NCBI GenBank assembly: GCA_964016885.1 | Contig: OZ024747.1 | Location: forward strand, 856,251-920,250 | Source of the DNA: Eledone cirrhosa | Taxonomy: Eukaryota; Mollusca; Cephalopoda; Octopoda; Eledonidae | Direction: 5' to 3' | Length of the DNA stretch: 64,000 nucleotides | Shown here: one piece after another, positions 1-10,948 of the stretch | How positions within the stretch are numbered: the first letter of the stretch is position 1 | Layout: every line of letters starts with the position of its first letter | The notes under the pieces: generated by a model | Database searches by the model: none | What the model was told of the DNA's origin: nothing | Seen by the model: the letters and a program-made list of their open reading frames with translations, nothing else | Position numbers and translations under genes: made by a program

Positions 1-48
1 CTTTATATATGTTGCTATTGTTACTATATATGCATGTATGTATATGTA

Positions 49-79
<31 letters not shown>

Positions 80-185
80 TCTACTCTATATTTTTATATA
101 CCTTCTGTTTGGCAAGGAGATAAATTTGAGTAATAAACATCACTTTTTCTTCCTTTGCTAAAAGATATCTTTAGATAATCTGCAT

Positions 186-395
186 GTTACACACACATAT
201 ATAGATATATACACACACACATATAGATATACACACACACATAGATACACTCACACACACACATAGATATACTCACACACACATATATATATATACACAC
301 ACACACATATAGATATACACTCACACACATATAGATATACACTCACACACATATAGATATACACTCACATACATATAGATACACACACACACATT
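186..395. repeat. degenerate CA/TAGATA minisatellite
   Basis: Seen directly: (CA)n tracts interrupted by ATATAGATATACACTCA words. Between about 307 and 380 these settle into a 22-bp unit repeated three to four times. The flanking 396-960 is AT-rich single-copy-looking DNA in which I recognise no gene. Confidence 0.85.
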
Positions 396-974
396 TCCAA
401 ATTTTCATTTCAATTGCTACACATTTTAAGCAATATTTTCTTATATTTCAAATATTAGAAAACTAATTAAAATGATATTCCGTACATTATTAAGCAAACC
501 CAAGAATATATTAGTAATTAATATAGCTACTGTTTTAACATCATTTTAGTTAACTTAATAAATTAATTAACAAGGACGTAGTTTTGACTAGAACACCACC
601 ATTACTTCATGTGAATTTCAAAGATAACATAATATAACATGTGTGTATGTGTGTAATTATGTAGATTTGTAGATTTTATCATGTGTTAAAAGCCATTCCA
701 ATGATTAGAAACAATCTAATTCCCATTTATCCATTTTTAACTCACAGAAATATTTGTTATTAACCCTCACCAACACTTAGTAACTTTTTAATGAATATTC
801 ACATATTCTTCGATCTTTGAGAAAAAAAAATGGAATTTACATCTCATATTAATGCAGGTATCTCTGGTGAAAGAGGCCAAAGTCCTATGAAAAGCTATGT
901 AAATATAAGTATCCTACACAAGAATATGGTGCTCTGCCCATCTGGAAATTCAACCTACAACCTAAAGATCATAA

Positions 975-1268
975 GTACAACACTCTAAGTAGTGGTGGTG
1001 GTAGTGGTAGTTGTGATGGTGGTGTTAGTGGAGGTGGTTGTGATAGTAGTAGTGGTGGTGGTGATAGTGGTAGTAGTGGTGGTGGTTGTGATAGTAGTAG
1101 TAGTGGTGGTGATAGTGGTAGTTCTGATGGTGGTTGTGATAGTAGTAGTAGTGGTGGTGATAGTGGTAGTAGTGGTGGCGGTTGTGATAGTAGTAGTAGT
1201 GGTGGTGATAGTGGTAGTAGTGGTGGTGATAGTAATAGTATCAATAGTGGTGATAGTAGTAGTAGTAA
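975..1268. repeat. compound GTR trinucleotide minisatellite
   Basis: GTGGTGATAGTGGTAGTA-type words are repeated imperfectly for about 290 bases. Frames on both strands stay open only because the unit lacks stops (poly-Val/Ile on plus, poly-Thr or Leu/Pro-rich on minus), so no gene is called. A run of about 18 G follows at 1322-1340. Confidence 0.9.
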
Positions 1269-1511
1269 TTTCTGTATTTAAAATGAAATTGATTTCTAAC
1301 ATTGGCCGGAAGACCAGATATGGGGGGGGGGGGGGGGGGTTAGATATAGTTGGTTCTACCTCAGTATACTACTGGTATTTAACAGGTTGACAGGTAGAGA
1401 TGGCTGGGAGGTATATAGCACAAGGGTCACATAAAACTTGGATGGATTGAACAGTTAACAAACAAGATAAACAATAAAAGTAATAAATAAATTGTCATCG
1501 TTAGTGTTTTA

Positions 1512-1850
1512 TATACATACATATATATATATATATATACATACATATATATATATATATATACATACATATATATATATATATTATATATATATATATC
1601 AAAATAAGTAACGGAGTCAGAAACTCACGTTAGTCCCTGTACCTTGATAAACACACACTATATATATATATATATATACATAATATATATATATATACAT
1701 ACATAATATATATATAATATATATATATACATAATATATATATATATTATATATATATACATACATAATATATATATTATATATATATACATACATAATA
1801 TATATATTATATATATATACATAATATATATATTATATATATATACATAA
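1512..1850. repeat. (TA)n / ATACATA microsatellite array
   Basis: Long TATATA tracts are broken by TACATA words. A short non-repetitive island at about 1598-1655 contains GTAACGGAGTCAGAAACTCA and has no recognised origin. The array is the target in which the next SINE sits. Confidence 0.9.
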
Positions 1851-2036
1851 TTGTTTCTACTTTAGGCACAAGGCCAGCAATTACCCAGTGCATTACTGGT
1901 ACTTTATTTTATCGACCCCGTAAGGATGAAAGGCAAAGTCAACCTCGGCGGGATTTGAACTCAGATCGTAAAGGGACGTAACTATGCTGGGAAGCATGGC
2001 GCCCGACCCTCCACCGATACTGCCAATCCACCGCCC
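1851..2036 (-). mobile_element. tRNA-derived SINE (family 1), near full length
   Basis: Read on the minus strand it starts GGCGGTGGATTGGCAGTATCGG (A-box-like), then carries GAGTTCAAATCCCGCCGAGG (B-box-like). A body follows with GGTCGATAAAATAAAGTACCAGTAATGC, and the end is GGCCTTGTGCC...TAGAAACAA. The layout is that of coleoid cephalopod tRNA SINEs. It has no protein and depends on a LINE for movement. Both flanks read TTATATATATATACATAAT, with one extra AT unit on one side, consistent with a target duplication inside the microsatellite. This is the reference copy for family 1 in this window. Confidence 0.88.
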
Positions 2037-2095
2037 TTATATATATATATACATAATATATATATCATATACATAATATATATATCATATACATA

Positions 2096-2126
<31 letters not shown>

Positions 2127-2488
2127 ATACATAATATATATATATATTATATATACATAATATATATATATATTAATATATATATTATGTATATATATAT
2201 ATATATTATGTATATATATTTATTATGTATATATATATTAAGTATATATATATATTTAATGTATGTATATATATATATATATATTATATATATATATATA
2301 CATACATAATATGTATATATATATATATATTATGTATATATATATATATATTATGTATGCATTTATATATATATATATATATATATTATGTATACATATA
2401 TATATATATATAGTAATAATAATAAATTTGAAGACTAAAATCCAAAGAGGGCTGTTATTTTAATAAATATATATATATATATATATAC
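2037..2488. repeat. (TA)n / ACATAATATATA array
   Basis: This continues the 1512-1850 array on the other side of the inserted SINE. Tyr/Ile-rich frames here are microsatellite translations. Confidence 0.9.
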
Positions 2489-2498
2489 AATGTTCAAT

Positions 2499-2799
2499 AT
2501 TAAATAAATGGAAACTATATTTATTCTATTATATATATTTCAAGGGTACCAAAAACTTTGGTACGCTTTCATCAGATAAAATACAAAGAGTGTTTTATAA
2601 ATTTTGATCTTATCAGTTGAATTTTCTTGGGTACCCAAGAAAATTCAACTGATAAGGTATGATTTACTTGGCTATGTCAAAATTTATAAAACACTCTTTG
2701 TATTTTATCTGATGAAAGAGTACCAAAGTTTTTGGTACCCTTGAAATATATATAATAGAATAAATATGGTTTTATAAATATAGTTTCCATTTATTTAAT
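2499..2799. mobile_element. foldback (palindromic) element, copy A
   Basis: ATTAAATAAATGGAAAC at the left end is mirrored by GTTTCCATTTATTTAAT at the right end. The arms stay complementary to the centre GGGTACCC at 2639-2646, and the right arm has a small insertion near 2661-2680. Each arm contains CTGATGA, then a GTACC/GGTAC hairpin, then GAAA: plus strand 2709-2746, minus strand 2548-2575. It lies beside a (TA)n tract. A related copy is at 54279-54589. It carries no coding potential and is probably a non-autonomous or rearranged Penelope-like tail. Confidence 0.85.
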
Positions 2800-2800
2800 T

Positions 2801-2908
2801 GGTTCTACTTTAGGCACAAGGCCAGCAATTACCCAGTGCATTACTGGTACTTTATTTTATCAACCCCGTAAAGATGAAAGGCAAAGTCAACCTCGGCGGG
2901 ATTTGAAT
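2801..2908 (-). mobile_element. 5'-truncated family 1 SINE inside foldback copy A
   Basis: It has the family 1 tail and body but stops at the B-box region, so the A-box half is missing. TTATTTAAT is found on both sides, a probable target duplication. The insertion separates the foldback from its flanking unit at 2910-3012. Confidence 0.85.
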
Positions 2909-2909
2909 T

Positions 2910-3012
2910 ATTTAATATCATTTAATATTATACTCCAGAAATCTGTCGAGTGCTCTGAATCAGTTATAAACATTTATATTTGTTGTATTTCCAACAAATT
3001 AAATATCCCTTC
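2910..3012 (-). repeat. flank unit of the foldback family
   Basis: ACTCCAGAAATCTGTCGAGTGCTCTGAATCAGTTATAAAC and the following ATTTGTTG words are the reverse complement of 54042-54130, which also abuts a foldback of the same family. It is therefore part of that repeat and not unique DNA. A (TA)n tract follows at 3018-3044. Confidence 0.8.
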
Positions 3013-3014
3013 TA

Positions 3015-3048
<34 letters not shown>

Positions 3049-3138
3049 CTTGTGATTATCGTAGTCCACAAAAGGAAAAAGAACTCAATATTTATAATAG
3101 AATATTTTATAGGTAGATTTATTCCCATTCTTACAACA

Positions 3139-3222
3139 TGGCCACAATGTTTCAGCAAAGTCTGTGTTTGCAAAGCCTCATCAGTTTAGCACAAAACTGT
3201 TTTACTGGAACATTGTGGCCAT
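3139..3222 (-). mobile_element. short foldback with CTGATGA...GAAAC module
   Basis: Arms ATGGCCACAATGTT (3139-3152) and AACATTGTGGCCAT (3209-3222) are perfect complements. On the minus strand, 3184 to 3149 reads CTGATGA, a GCAAA/TTTGC hairpin, then TGAAAC. Probably a short Penelope-like tail. Confidence 0.65.
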
Positions 3223-3224
3223 AC

Positions 3225-3960
3225 TGTAAACATATGAATAGACTTCTCTCTCTCTCATGTATGTATATATATATATATATACAAACACACACAGATTTAT
3301 AAAAGGTCTCTTGTTCAAGACATAACATTGTATTATATTAAAAATTTGAAAAGCAACAACATTAACAAGAACATTTTCAGCACCTGAGATGTTAGAGGGA
3401 ACTGCATAAAATAGAAGAATGATGTGACAGATCAGTATATGCTGCTCAGATAGATAAATAGATGTTGTTATTCTCAGAACTCTCACAAATACTTATATCT
3501 GTATAAATACATATGTAGGTGCCATCTGCTCTGTGTCACTTTCCTTCTTTCTAGTGTCAGTAAAATCAACAGCTGGATTGGTACTTTTATCAATCCAGGA
3601 AAGTTGAAAAGCAATGTTGATCTCAGTGATATTTCAACTCTGAACATAAAGAAATATGAACTGAATATTTCAAGACATTTTGTCAAATCTTCCATTGATT
3701 CTGCTGCTAATCAATGTTAACAAATATTTAAGAATTGTTAACTTTTGGGACGAACACAAAGCCACAGATTGATAGAGGAATGGATAACAGTTAAATTGAG
3801 CCATTCCATTTAACAAGACAATAAAACTGTAGACCTCAGCAAACTAAACTATGCCCTATATTGTAGAATGTAGAAAAAAACAGGGTAAGGAATATTGAAA
3901 CCCCACAAACACATTATATATATATAATATACATATACATACATTATACATATATATATA
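3225..3960. other. no recognisable gene
   Basis: AT-rich DNA with a short (TA)n at 3262-3280 and small microsatellite patches near 3915-3960. Short open frames here lack codon structure or motifs. A stretch around 3549-3610 faintly resembles a very old family 1 SINE (TACTTTTATCAATCC). Confidence 0.5.
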
Positions 3961-3962
3961 CA

Positions 3963-4003
3963 TATGCAAGCGTGGAAGATGGACGTTAAACGATGATGAT
4001 GAT
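3963..4003 (+). mobile_element. extreme 3' fragment of a LINE-tailed element
   Basis: CATGCAAGCGTGGAAGATGG-like sequence followed by ACGTTAAACGATGATGATGAT. This matches only the last 40 or so bases of the LINE-tailed family (compare 19380-19442 and 41955-42008). Such severe 5' truncation is typical of LINE-driven insertion. Confidence 0.75.
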
Positions 4004-5340
4004 ACATATACATATATACACACATATATATATACATACACGAGTCCCGCATTCAATCAGGGTTAACCACAGTTAGAAAGGTACTCAATACATTAGTAGA
4101 GTGTAAACATTATGTTTAATATAATAATATAGAAATGGCTTCTACAGGAATAGAACTGTTTCATTCAAAAGAAATAATGAGGAAAGCCGACTGTTGTATT
4201 TATGTTTTCTGGTGGTTGGGGAAGGTGGTGATTTGGGGGTTGGGTGGAGGTCATTAGCCAAGGGATTTTAAAGAATAAGGATTCTTTGAAAAAGAAATAT
4301 GTTTAGAAATATACACAATAATACAATGACACAGATAAAAGACAAGGTTCACATTCTCCCTCACCTACCTATATATACAGGAAGCTATTCTTTAAACATT
4401 AAAGAAATAAAACCAGTTTATATGCATTGGTGAGTGAATCACTGTAGAGGCTGTAGTAGTAGTGGTAGAAGAGACAGAGAGAAGACTGTTTGCAAGCTAG
4501 TGGTTATAGTATGTTGGTGAGTGACTTATTGTAGAGGCTGTAGTAGTAGTGGTAGAAGTATGTTGGTGAGTGAATCACTAGAGAGGCTGCTGTAAGAATG
4601 GTAAACAATAACGGAGAAAAAATAGTCTATAAGGTAGTTGTGTCGTTGAATCTTTTTAGTGAATCAGCCAGATGGTATGGGACATATGTAGTGGTATTGT
4701 GGCTCTATTATTAAGCTCACTTTGTAAGCATGACATCCCAATTTCTCTGCATGATATCTTGGATTATAGTTGTAAATCAAAAGGAAGCCACACTGAATCT
4801 CCCTGAGAATTATATTAATGGTATTAGTGTCTGAGGAATATTCAACCACATATAATGCAGAGGTAATTCCAATAACTCAACAACTCATTGTTAAAACTAA
4901 AGCCAGAATATATTTATTTTTAGAGAGTAACAACATCAATAAAAACCACAGCAGTGTTATATAGAGGGATATATCTACATAAGGGTAGATTTTTATGAGC
5001 AATAGCAACCTTGTGTCAGATATAGATGTATACACTTGTGTGTATGTATCTCTGTATACACACCTGTGTGTTTGACTTTCAAACCACACCCAGCATTGTT
5101 AACTTATTTTGTTGAAGCTCTATTGTAATGTTGTACTTTATTGTACCCTGTGAAAAATAAAGACCCCCACCACCATTATTATTATTATTGTGTCTTTAAA
5201 ATTCTTTTTTATCTACAATGAATCTGACTTCTTATTTGTTGGTGTTATTAAAAAGAAATAGTTCTACATATTTGACTCTTGAGTTCAAGCTGGACTGATG
5301 TAAGCTTGCCCCCCCCCCCCCAATCCAAGAGTCAATAATG
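4004..5340. other. intergenic stretch with imperfect direct repeats
   Basis: At 4427-4590, TTGGTGAGTGAATCACT followed by GAGGCTGTAGTAGTAGTGGTAGAAG is repeated two to three times. A C run lies at 5310-5320. No frame carries a recognisable domain. Confidence 0.5.
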
Positions 5341-5344
5341 ATTT

Positions 5345-5537
5345 ATAATAGACACAAAGCCAACAATTTGAGGATTTGGGGGTCGATTACATTGACTCCA
5401 GTACGTAACTGGTACATCCGAAAGGATGTAAACCAAGATGACCTTGGTGGTATTTGAACTTGGAATGTAAAAAGCTATAACTGTACACCACAAAGCATTC
5501 TGCCTGACACCCTAATGATTCTGCCAATCCACTGCCC
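5345..5537 (-). mobile_element. old, diverged family 1-type SINE
   Basis: The order of landmarks is preserved (CACAAAGCCA, GGTCGATTACATTGACTCCAGTA, AAAGGATG, GGTATTTGAACTTGGAATGTAAA, TGCCAATCCACTGCCCT), but many substitutions are visible. It is therefore much older than the 1851 copy. Confidence 0.7.
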
Positions 5538-5550
5538 TCTGAGGGTCAAT

Positions 5551-5755
5551 ATCATCATCATACACCCACCTCTCCCTGCTTGCAAGGGTGGGATGGGAAC
5601 TGATTCTGGCTTGATTTCTACAGCTGGATGCCCTTCCTAACACCAACCTCATTTACAGTGTAGGCTGAGTGCTTTTTTGTTGTGGCACCTCCACGACCAC
5701 TTTGCAGTGGAATGATAGGGACCCCAGTCCTATCATCTCATTTCTACAGCTGAGT
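5551..5755 (-). mobile_element. LINE-tailed element, reverse orientation
   Basis: Starts ATCATCATCAT and continues with GCTGGATGCCCTTCCTAACACCAACC, GTGGCACCTCCACGACCACTTTGCAGTGGAATGATAGGGACC. This is the reverse complement of 18930-19187. The (ATC)n is the element's 3' (GAT)n tail. Confidence 0.82.
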
Positions 5756-5904
5756 AATATAAATAAAACTATATCCTTTCACTTAAAAAAACTGACTAGG
5801 TATCTACCACCTCTCCTACCTAAGAACACTTGTTTTATTGATAAACTACAGTCATAAATAATAAAACACAATAATGCTGTTCTAATTTATTCACTAGATC
5901 AGCA

Positions 5905-6060
5905 ATTTGGAGGAGGGAAAAGTAGTTTATATTAAACTCATTGATTGCTACTTTATTCTATCAACCCCAGAAAGTTGAAAGGCAAAGCTGGTCTTGACAT
6001 GAATTTAAAGAACCAGAAATAATATCTTGAAGCTTTAATGATTCAGCCGATCCATTGCAA
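5905..6060 (-). mobile_element. old family 1-type SINE fragment
   Basis: TTTATTCTATCAACCCCAGAAAG, GAAAGGCAAAGC and CAGCCGATCCATTGCAA follow the family order but are heavily diverged. Confidence 0.6.
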
Positions 6061-6174
6061 CAACAACAATATTTCTAAAATAAGTACAAAGCCATAAAGT
6101 GGATGTGGTAAGTATAGTATACAACTCAAATTTGTGCATGTTTAGCTGGCTCCTTAGGAAGTTACATCTTATAG

Positions 6175-6358
6175 GAGGTTTTGGGGATGTTTTAATGATA
6201 GTGGCTCCAGTCCTATTATGACAAACAATGTAAAATGAAGCATCTTGCTCAAGAACACAATGCAGTGTCCAGTCTAGGAATTAAACCCACAACTTGAGTA
6301 TCATTAGTCCAACACCCTAACCACTAAAGTACGCACCTCACTAACACTGGCACTCTAC
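6175..6358 (-). mobile_element. SINE family 2 with tRNA-like head
   Basis: On the minus strand: GAGGTGCGTACTTTAGTGGTTAGGGTG (A-box-like TTTAGTGGTTAG), GGGTTTAATTCCTAGACTGG (B-box-like), then TTGAGCAAGATGCTTCATTTTACATT and AGGACTGGAGCC. The same order occurs at 18788-18960 on plus (TTGAGCAAGACACTTTATTTCACATT). Pol III promoter function is inferred from the boxes only. Confidence 0.75.
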
Positions 6359-6359
6359 C

Positions 6360-6718
6360 GATTCAGAAGTAATGACAGCCAGTTTCCCTCAATGCAGTAA
6401 TCTAAAATAATATTGATAAATAAAAATAAAGAAAGACATGAAACGACCTGTGTGGAGGAAGAAAGAAAAAAATATTATCAAGGGAGATAACTACGAATAT
6501 TATCTCCTTAAACTAACTAGAGAACTGTGTGTGTTATAGTTAGATTTCCATAAAGGATGTGAGTGGCACAAACTTATATTAGAATGATCATTAATAACAA
6601 TATACGTAACAGTCAGCAGTATCACTATAACCTAACACTTTTCATATCCACTCTTAACTTTCTTTTACTCAGAATTCTATGGTAGACTAACACTTAACAA
6701 GAACAAGATTCATTATAA
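6360..6718. other. no recognisable gene
   Basis: AT-rich, with no open frame carrying a known motif and no long repeat. Confidence 0.5.
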
Positions 6719-6818
6719 TTATTTCTACTTTTGGTACAAGGCCAGCAATTATCCAGTACATTACTGGTACTTTATTTTATTAACCCCGTAAGGATAAAAG
6801 GCAAAGTTAACCTCGACA
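6719..6818 (-). mobile_element. 5'-truncated family 1 SINE
   Basis: ATTTCTACTTTTGGTACAAGGCCAGC through AAAGTTAACCTCG matches the 3' half of the 1851 copy with few changes. It ends before the B-box. Confidence 0.82.
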
Positions 6819-7139
6819 ATAATGAAAATTATTGTGTAGTGCTTAGGTGCACTACAATATGTTGGCACATTGTTTAGTTGATGCCAGCAGGATTTTAACT
6901 AAGACTGGAAAGATAGGTTTAACAGTGTAGTGTTTAACTTTCTTCTCTACAACTTGTAGTAGTAGTAATAATAATAATGGTTTCTCACATGACAGACTCT
7001 ACCCCAATACCCTCTATAGATTGTATTAATCTACGAGGAATCATATGCAATGAAGATTCCACTAAGATTTGGATTCAAAAATTTGAGGCAAAAAACTAAA
7101 TACCGTTAGGTATTTCGTCATGCCCTCTAATGCTTGGAA

Positions 7140-7320
7140 AATAATAGTTTCTATCAAGGCCCTAGTACTTTATTTTAACAAACCCCAGAAAGATAAAAGG
7201 CTAAGATGACTTACATCAACTTAGCCTTTTATTGGGATTTGAACTTAGAATGTAAAGAGTCAAAACATAGACCACGGGGCATTTTGTCTCACGCACTAAC
7301 AATTTTGCCAATCCACCCAG
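7140..7320 (-). mobile_element. old family 1-type SINE with internal hairpin
   Basis: The landmarks TACTTTATTTTAACAAACCCC, GGGATTTGAACTTAGAATGTAAAG and TTGCCAATCCACCC are in order. At 7194-7230, AAAAGGCTAAG and CTTAGCCTTTT form a short stem, an apparent local inverted duplication within the SINE. Confidence 0.65.
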
Positions 7321-7694
7321 GAAAAAATATGAGAGAGAGAGAGAGAGTAGTTTATTGTTCTATGTGTTAAAAAGGCATGCATCAATCATAATTGAGGACT
7401 GTTAAGTAAAACTAAACCAGTTCCTTGTCATTGTAAAGTAAGAGAGAGACAAGAACCCAGTTTAGTAGTTTACTGAAGTAGAGAGATGCAGCTGTGGTGC
7501 AGCCTTTGCACTGTTGAAATATAGCAACAAAAGCAGTAAGAAAGCCTCAGTGTGCTGTGTATATTGTGTAGAAAGGGACGGATCTCTGTCAGTTGCGATG
7601 ATGAGTGTTCTAGAAATTTAATTAATGGAAGAGCCTGCTCAGGAAATTAACAGATTAGTGGTTGAGCATTCAATATACACATGTACCCTTAACA

Positions 7695-8093
7695 TAATTC
7701 TCAGTGAGATTCTTTGAATTAGTTGGTCCATTCGACAAGCTCCCAAAAGATTGTCAACCCAATTTCATTAACAAGGCATAAGTCCACCTGAGGTTATAGT
7801 AAATAATTGTTTCTACTTTTGGCACAAGGCCAGCAATTACCCAGTACATTACTGGTACTTTATTTTATTGACCCCGTAAGGATGAAAGGCAAGGTTAACC
7901 TTGGCAGGATTTGAACTCAGACCATAAAGGGCCGTAACTCTTTGCTGCAAAGCATGGCGTCCGACCCTCTACCGATACTGCCAATACACCGCCTAAGGTT
8001 ATAGTAAATAATGTTTACTCAAGATGTTATACAGTGGGATCAAACTGAGAACCTAATGATTGTGAAGCAAACTTCTTAACCATACCACACCCA
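7695..8093 (-). mobile_element. SINE family 3 (tRNA-like head), split by a younger SINE
   Basis: On the minus strand: GGGTGTGGTATGGTTAAGAAG (A-box-like) and GGTTCTCAGTTTGATCCCACT (B-box-like, 8034-8053), then ATAACATCTTGAGTAAAC. After the inserted SINE come GGTGGACTTATGCCTTGTTAATG and GACAATCTTTTGGGAGC. The tRNA-like head and body differ from families 1 and 2. The far 3' boundary near 7695 is estimated. Confidence 0.6.
7809..7993 (-). mobile_element. full-length family 1 SINE with 17-bp target duplication
   Basis: A complete copy from GTTTCTACTTTTGGCACAAGG to TGCCAATACACCGCC. AGGTTATAGTAAATAAT is present at 7791-7807 and again, identical, at 7996-8012. That is a perfect target-site duplication, so the insertion is LINE-mediated and comparatively young. 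It interrupts the family 3 SINE. Confidence 0.92.
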
Positions 8094-9280
8094 CATATGT
8101 ATATAGGGGGATCTATTCTGACCTAAAAACTGCTTCAACCAGTTTGGCTGCCACTAAGTGGTGTGTGACATAGGAGGTGTTAGTTTGCAGCCCCAGATCT
8201 CTAAACTGATCAACAATACTGAAATGGACCTGTCAATTTCATTATGAAAGTTCCAACTGTTCAATGGACCTCTGTCAATTTCAACGTGAGAGTTCCAACT
8301 GTTCAATGGCTGAGTATTCCATAGACACACTGATCGACAGAGAGATTCAGTGTGACTAAGTCATATCTACGTAGGTTTCCATCAACTCAATTTCACTGAC
8401 TTGCTGAAGCAGTGGGATTCAACATGCAATATCAAAACAAACCTGTTAAACATTTGGGTATAAACAATAACAATAACAACAGCAACAGTGGAAGAGAAGC
8501 TAAAATCAATGTTGAGATCAATCAATGGAATGTTAATAAATTATATTAATATTTTACAGAGATATGGGAGAGAATGATGTTCATGCCTTTCCAAATAATT
8601 ATAAATGATGATTTGAGATGTACTACATGCAGGATATTCCGAGTGAGAATTGCAACTGGAACATCCAGCTTTTAACTAAAAGCATTTCAGCTCAAGACCT
8701 CTGCATCAGGTATAATTCATTAGAATAAAGAATCCGAGTTCAATCCCCACGAGAAGACTGGAAATGAGGTTAAAACAGCCACATGTGTGTTGTATTTACT
8801 TAATCTTGTCAGAAAGATAAAATGAATAAAGATGAAGTAGAAACACTGAAAAGGAAGATTAGTCATTGAGAAGGTCACATAATGTGTGATGAAAGAGCTT
8901 TGACAAATAATTATCTGGTTACTAAACTAACTAATGGATTAGTTACCTGACTAATAATAAAACTGAAACTTAACTGACAAGTGTTTCTTATATTGGTAAC
9001 ATGACCCCCCCTAAGTAGAACAATAGCTTTTTTAACACAGGATTTTTCATCAAGAATCTTGCAACACAAATTCAAAAACGAAATACATTCACACACACAC
9101 ACATATATGTGTATATATATATATATATATAAACTACACACACACACACATTAGGAAAAATGCTTAAAGGCATGTTTATACAAAACACTTCTGCAAATTC
9201 AATTAACTCTTTTTGTATGAACGTTTAGAGCAATCACCTCCTTCCCATCCTCTCTATATTTTTACACACACATACATATT
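8094..9280. other. no gene; scattered old repeat debris
   Basis: GCAGTGGGATTCAACATGCAATATC at about 8410 resembles part of a tRNA-type SINE head in reverse. AATGGACCTSTGTCAATTTC words at 8224-8290 are duplicated about 58 bases apart. (CA)n and (TA)n lie at 9090-9150. No coding motif. Confidence 0.5.
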
Positions 9281-9281
9281 A

Positions 9282-9436
9282 TGTATCCAGTTTTTAGAGT
9301 AGGTACAGTGTCTCCAAGGGGCAACTAACAGAGTTGGCATGAAGAAGGATATCTGACTGTGAAAGACTGCTTCAACAGGTCCTGACCAACTCATCACAGC
9401 ATGGAGAAGTAAACATAAAAACAATGATGATGATAT
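9282..9436 (+). mobile_element. old LINE-tailed element
   Basis: TAGAGTAGGTACAGTGTCTCCAAGG, AAGGATATCTGACTGTGAAAGACTG, CATGGAGAAGTAAACATAAAAACAATGATGATGAT. The same order is seen at 11497 and 22965. The (GAT)n end identifies the tail. A GTAGGTGTATGTGTGT minisatellite follows (9437-9505). Confidence 0.65.
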
Positions 9437-9505
9437 ATGTAGGTGTATGTGTGTGTAGGTATATGTAGGTGTATGTGTGTGTAGGTGTATGTGTGTGTGT
9501 GTATA

Positions 9506-10075
9506 ATTTGGAATGCAAATTATCCAGGTTAGCATATCACAAGATGTAGTTTACATTAATTAAAAAATAGTTAATGGTTTATTGTGAGGGGCTGGGAGGG
9601 GGTGTTTCATAAATGTAAAGAATTTAGCAATCAATGACACAGAGACAGAGACAGAGAGAAAGGGTAAGGCAGAAAGGATAAGAGAGGTGGAGTTGAGAGA
9701 GAAGAGAAAAATAAAATATGGGAATGAGAGAGAGAGAAAGAGTTGGAGATAGAATTGTGAAAAGCAGATTATTTAATGCAGAGTGGAAGAAGGGAGTTTG
9801 AGGTTATTGAGGATGGTCAGCATTGGACACCAGTGGTGATTGTTGGACTTGTTGGTCACCACTGGACATCTCTGGGTACCCACTGGCACCACTGAACAAA
9901 TTGGGTTTTGTCTGTCTACATCATTCTGTACCAGATATATACTCTGGTTCATCTAATCAACTATACCATTCCACCCTTGTGCCAATGTCAGAAATCATTA
10001 TTATTATTATTGGTAGTGCATTAGAAGAACTGGTAAAATGTCAGATAAATATTACCTGGAGGTATTTATTTAAGG
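9506..10075. other. no recognisable gene
   Basis: Purine-rich GAGAGA tracts at 9637-9760. At 9810-9900 the words CACTGGACA and CACTGG recur several times. A 139-codon frame starting at 9823 runs through SINE sequence and is not a gene. Confidence 0.5.
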
Positions 10076-10270
10076 CCCATTATGTTGTGAATTCAAATCC
10101 TGCCAAGGTTGACTTTACCTGCCAACAAACTATAAATGATTTATTGCAGGACAGTTTGGGGAGCAAAGGGCTTCCTCAGTGTAAAGAATCTAACAGTAAC
10201 AGGTATACACAAACAAATGATGTAGAAAGTTCTATAAAATAAAAGTACCAGTGATATACTAGGGTTAGAA
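10076..10270 (+). mobile_element. interrupted old family 1-type SINE
   Basis: GTTGTGAATTCAAATCCTGCCAAGGTTGACTTTACCT (B-box region) at 10084-10120 is separated by about 110 unrelated bases from AAAATAAAAGTACCAGTGATATACTAGGGTTAG at 10236-10268. It looks like one SINE split by other sequence. Confidence 0.6.
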
Positions 10271-10469
10271 TATTTCCCTCTCTTTATCAAATAGTTATGG
10301 CCTACTATAGCATACTGGATAGTTGGCTAGGTGAAGTGTAAAGGATTGTCTTTAGTAGCTTCCGAGTGTTAACACTAGACATACTACATCACACCCAACT
10401 TATTAGATTATCACCAGCCTCATACAAACTCTACTTTATCATGACTACTTATGGTGGTAGATTGACAGA

Positions 10470-10705
10470 ATCATTAAAGTTTTGGACAGGAAAATTTGAG
10501 GTTTTCAGTTATATCTCTTTTCATTCTGAGTTCAAACCCAGCCGAGGTCAACTTTGCCGTTTAATCCTTTTGGGATGGACAAAATAAAGTACCAGTGAAA
10601 TACTAGGGTGGGTATAATTGACTTTTCCTTGACTTTGGGATGGACAAAATAAAGTACCAGTGAAATACTAGGGTGGATATAATTGACTTTTCTTTGACTT
10701 TGCCA
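10470..10705 (+). mobile_element. SINE with 65-bp internal tandem duplication
   Basis: GAGTTCAAACCCAGCCGAGGTCAACTTTGCC gives the B-box half. TGGGATGGACAAAATAAAG...ATACTAGGGTGG then occurs at 10571 and again 65 bases later at 10636, nearly identical. The GTACCAGTGAAATACTAGGGT variant marks a subfamily different from the 1851 type. Confidence 0.72.
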
Positions 10706-10740
10706 AAATTAGATAACATAATTATCATTACTTCATAATC

Positions 10741-10948
10741 AAATGAAGGCTACGTGCTTTCTGATGACCACTCAATTAGCCATGAAACACGTAAAAGAAA
10801 ACTGAATATTTTTCATATTTGTTTAAATTTTCAGTGAGGCTAATATTTTAATATTTTAGTTATACCTGCATTAAATATATCTTATATGCTGTGTTGTGTA
10901 TAAATATATAATATATATCAATATATATATATATCTATATATATATAA
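10741..10948 (+). mobile_element. isolated Penelope-like tail module next to (TA)n
   Basis: TACGTGCTTT, CTGATGA (10761-10767), a 15-base spacer, then GAAAC (10783-10787) and ACGTAAAAG. ACGTG and CACGT close a stem around the module. A TA microsatellite follows at 10905-10948. The assignment rests on resemblance to the module in the foldbacks and at the end of the 20.3-21.1 kb element. Confidence 0.5.

Noticed and set aside
2499..2799. Complete hammerhead ribozyme
   Set aside because: CTGATGA, a stem II and GAAA are present, but I could not place stem I plus stem III with a NUH cleavage site. Kept only as a hypothesis in the findings.
9823..10242. 139-codon plus frame
   Set aside because: It runs through an ATT microsatellite and SINE B-box sequence, with no domain.
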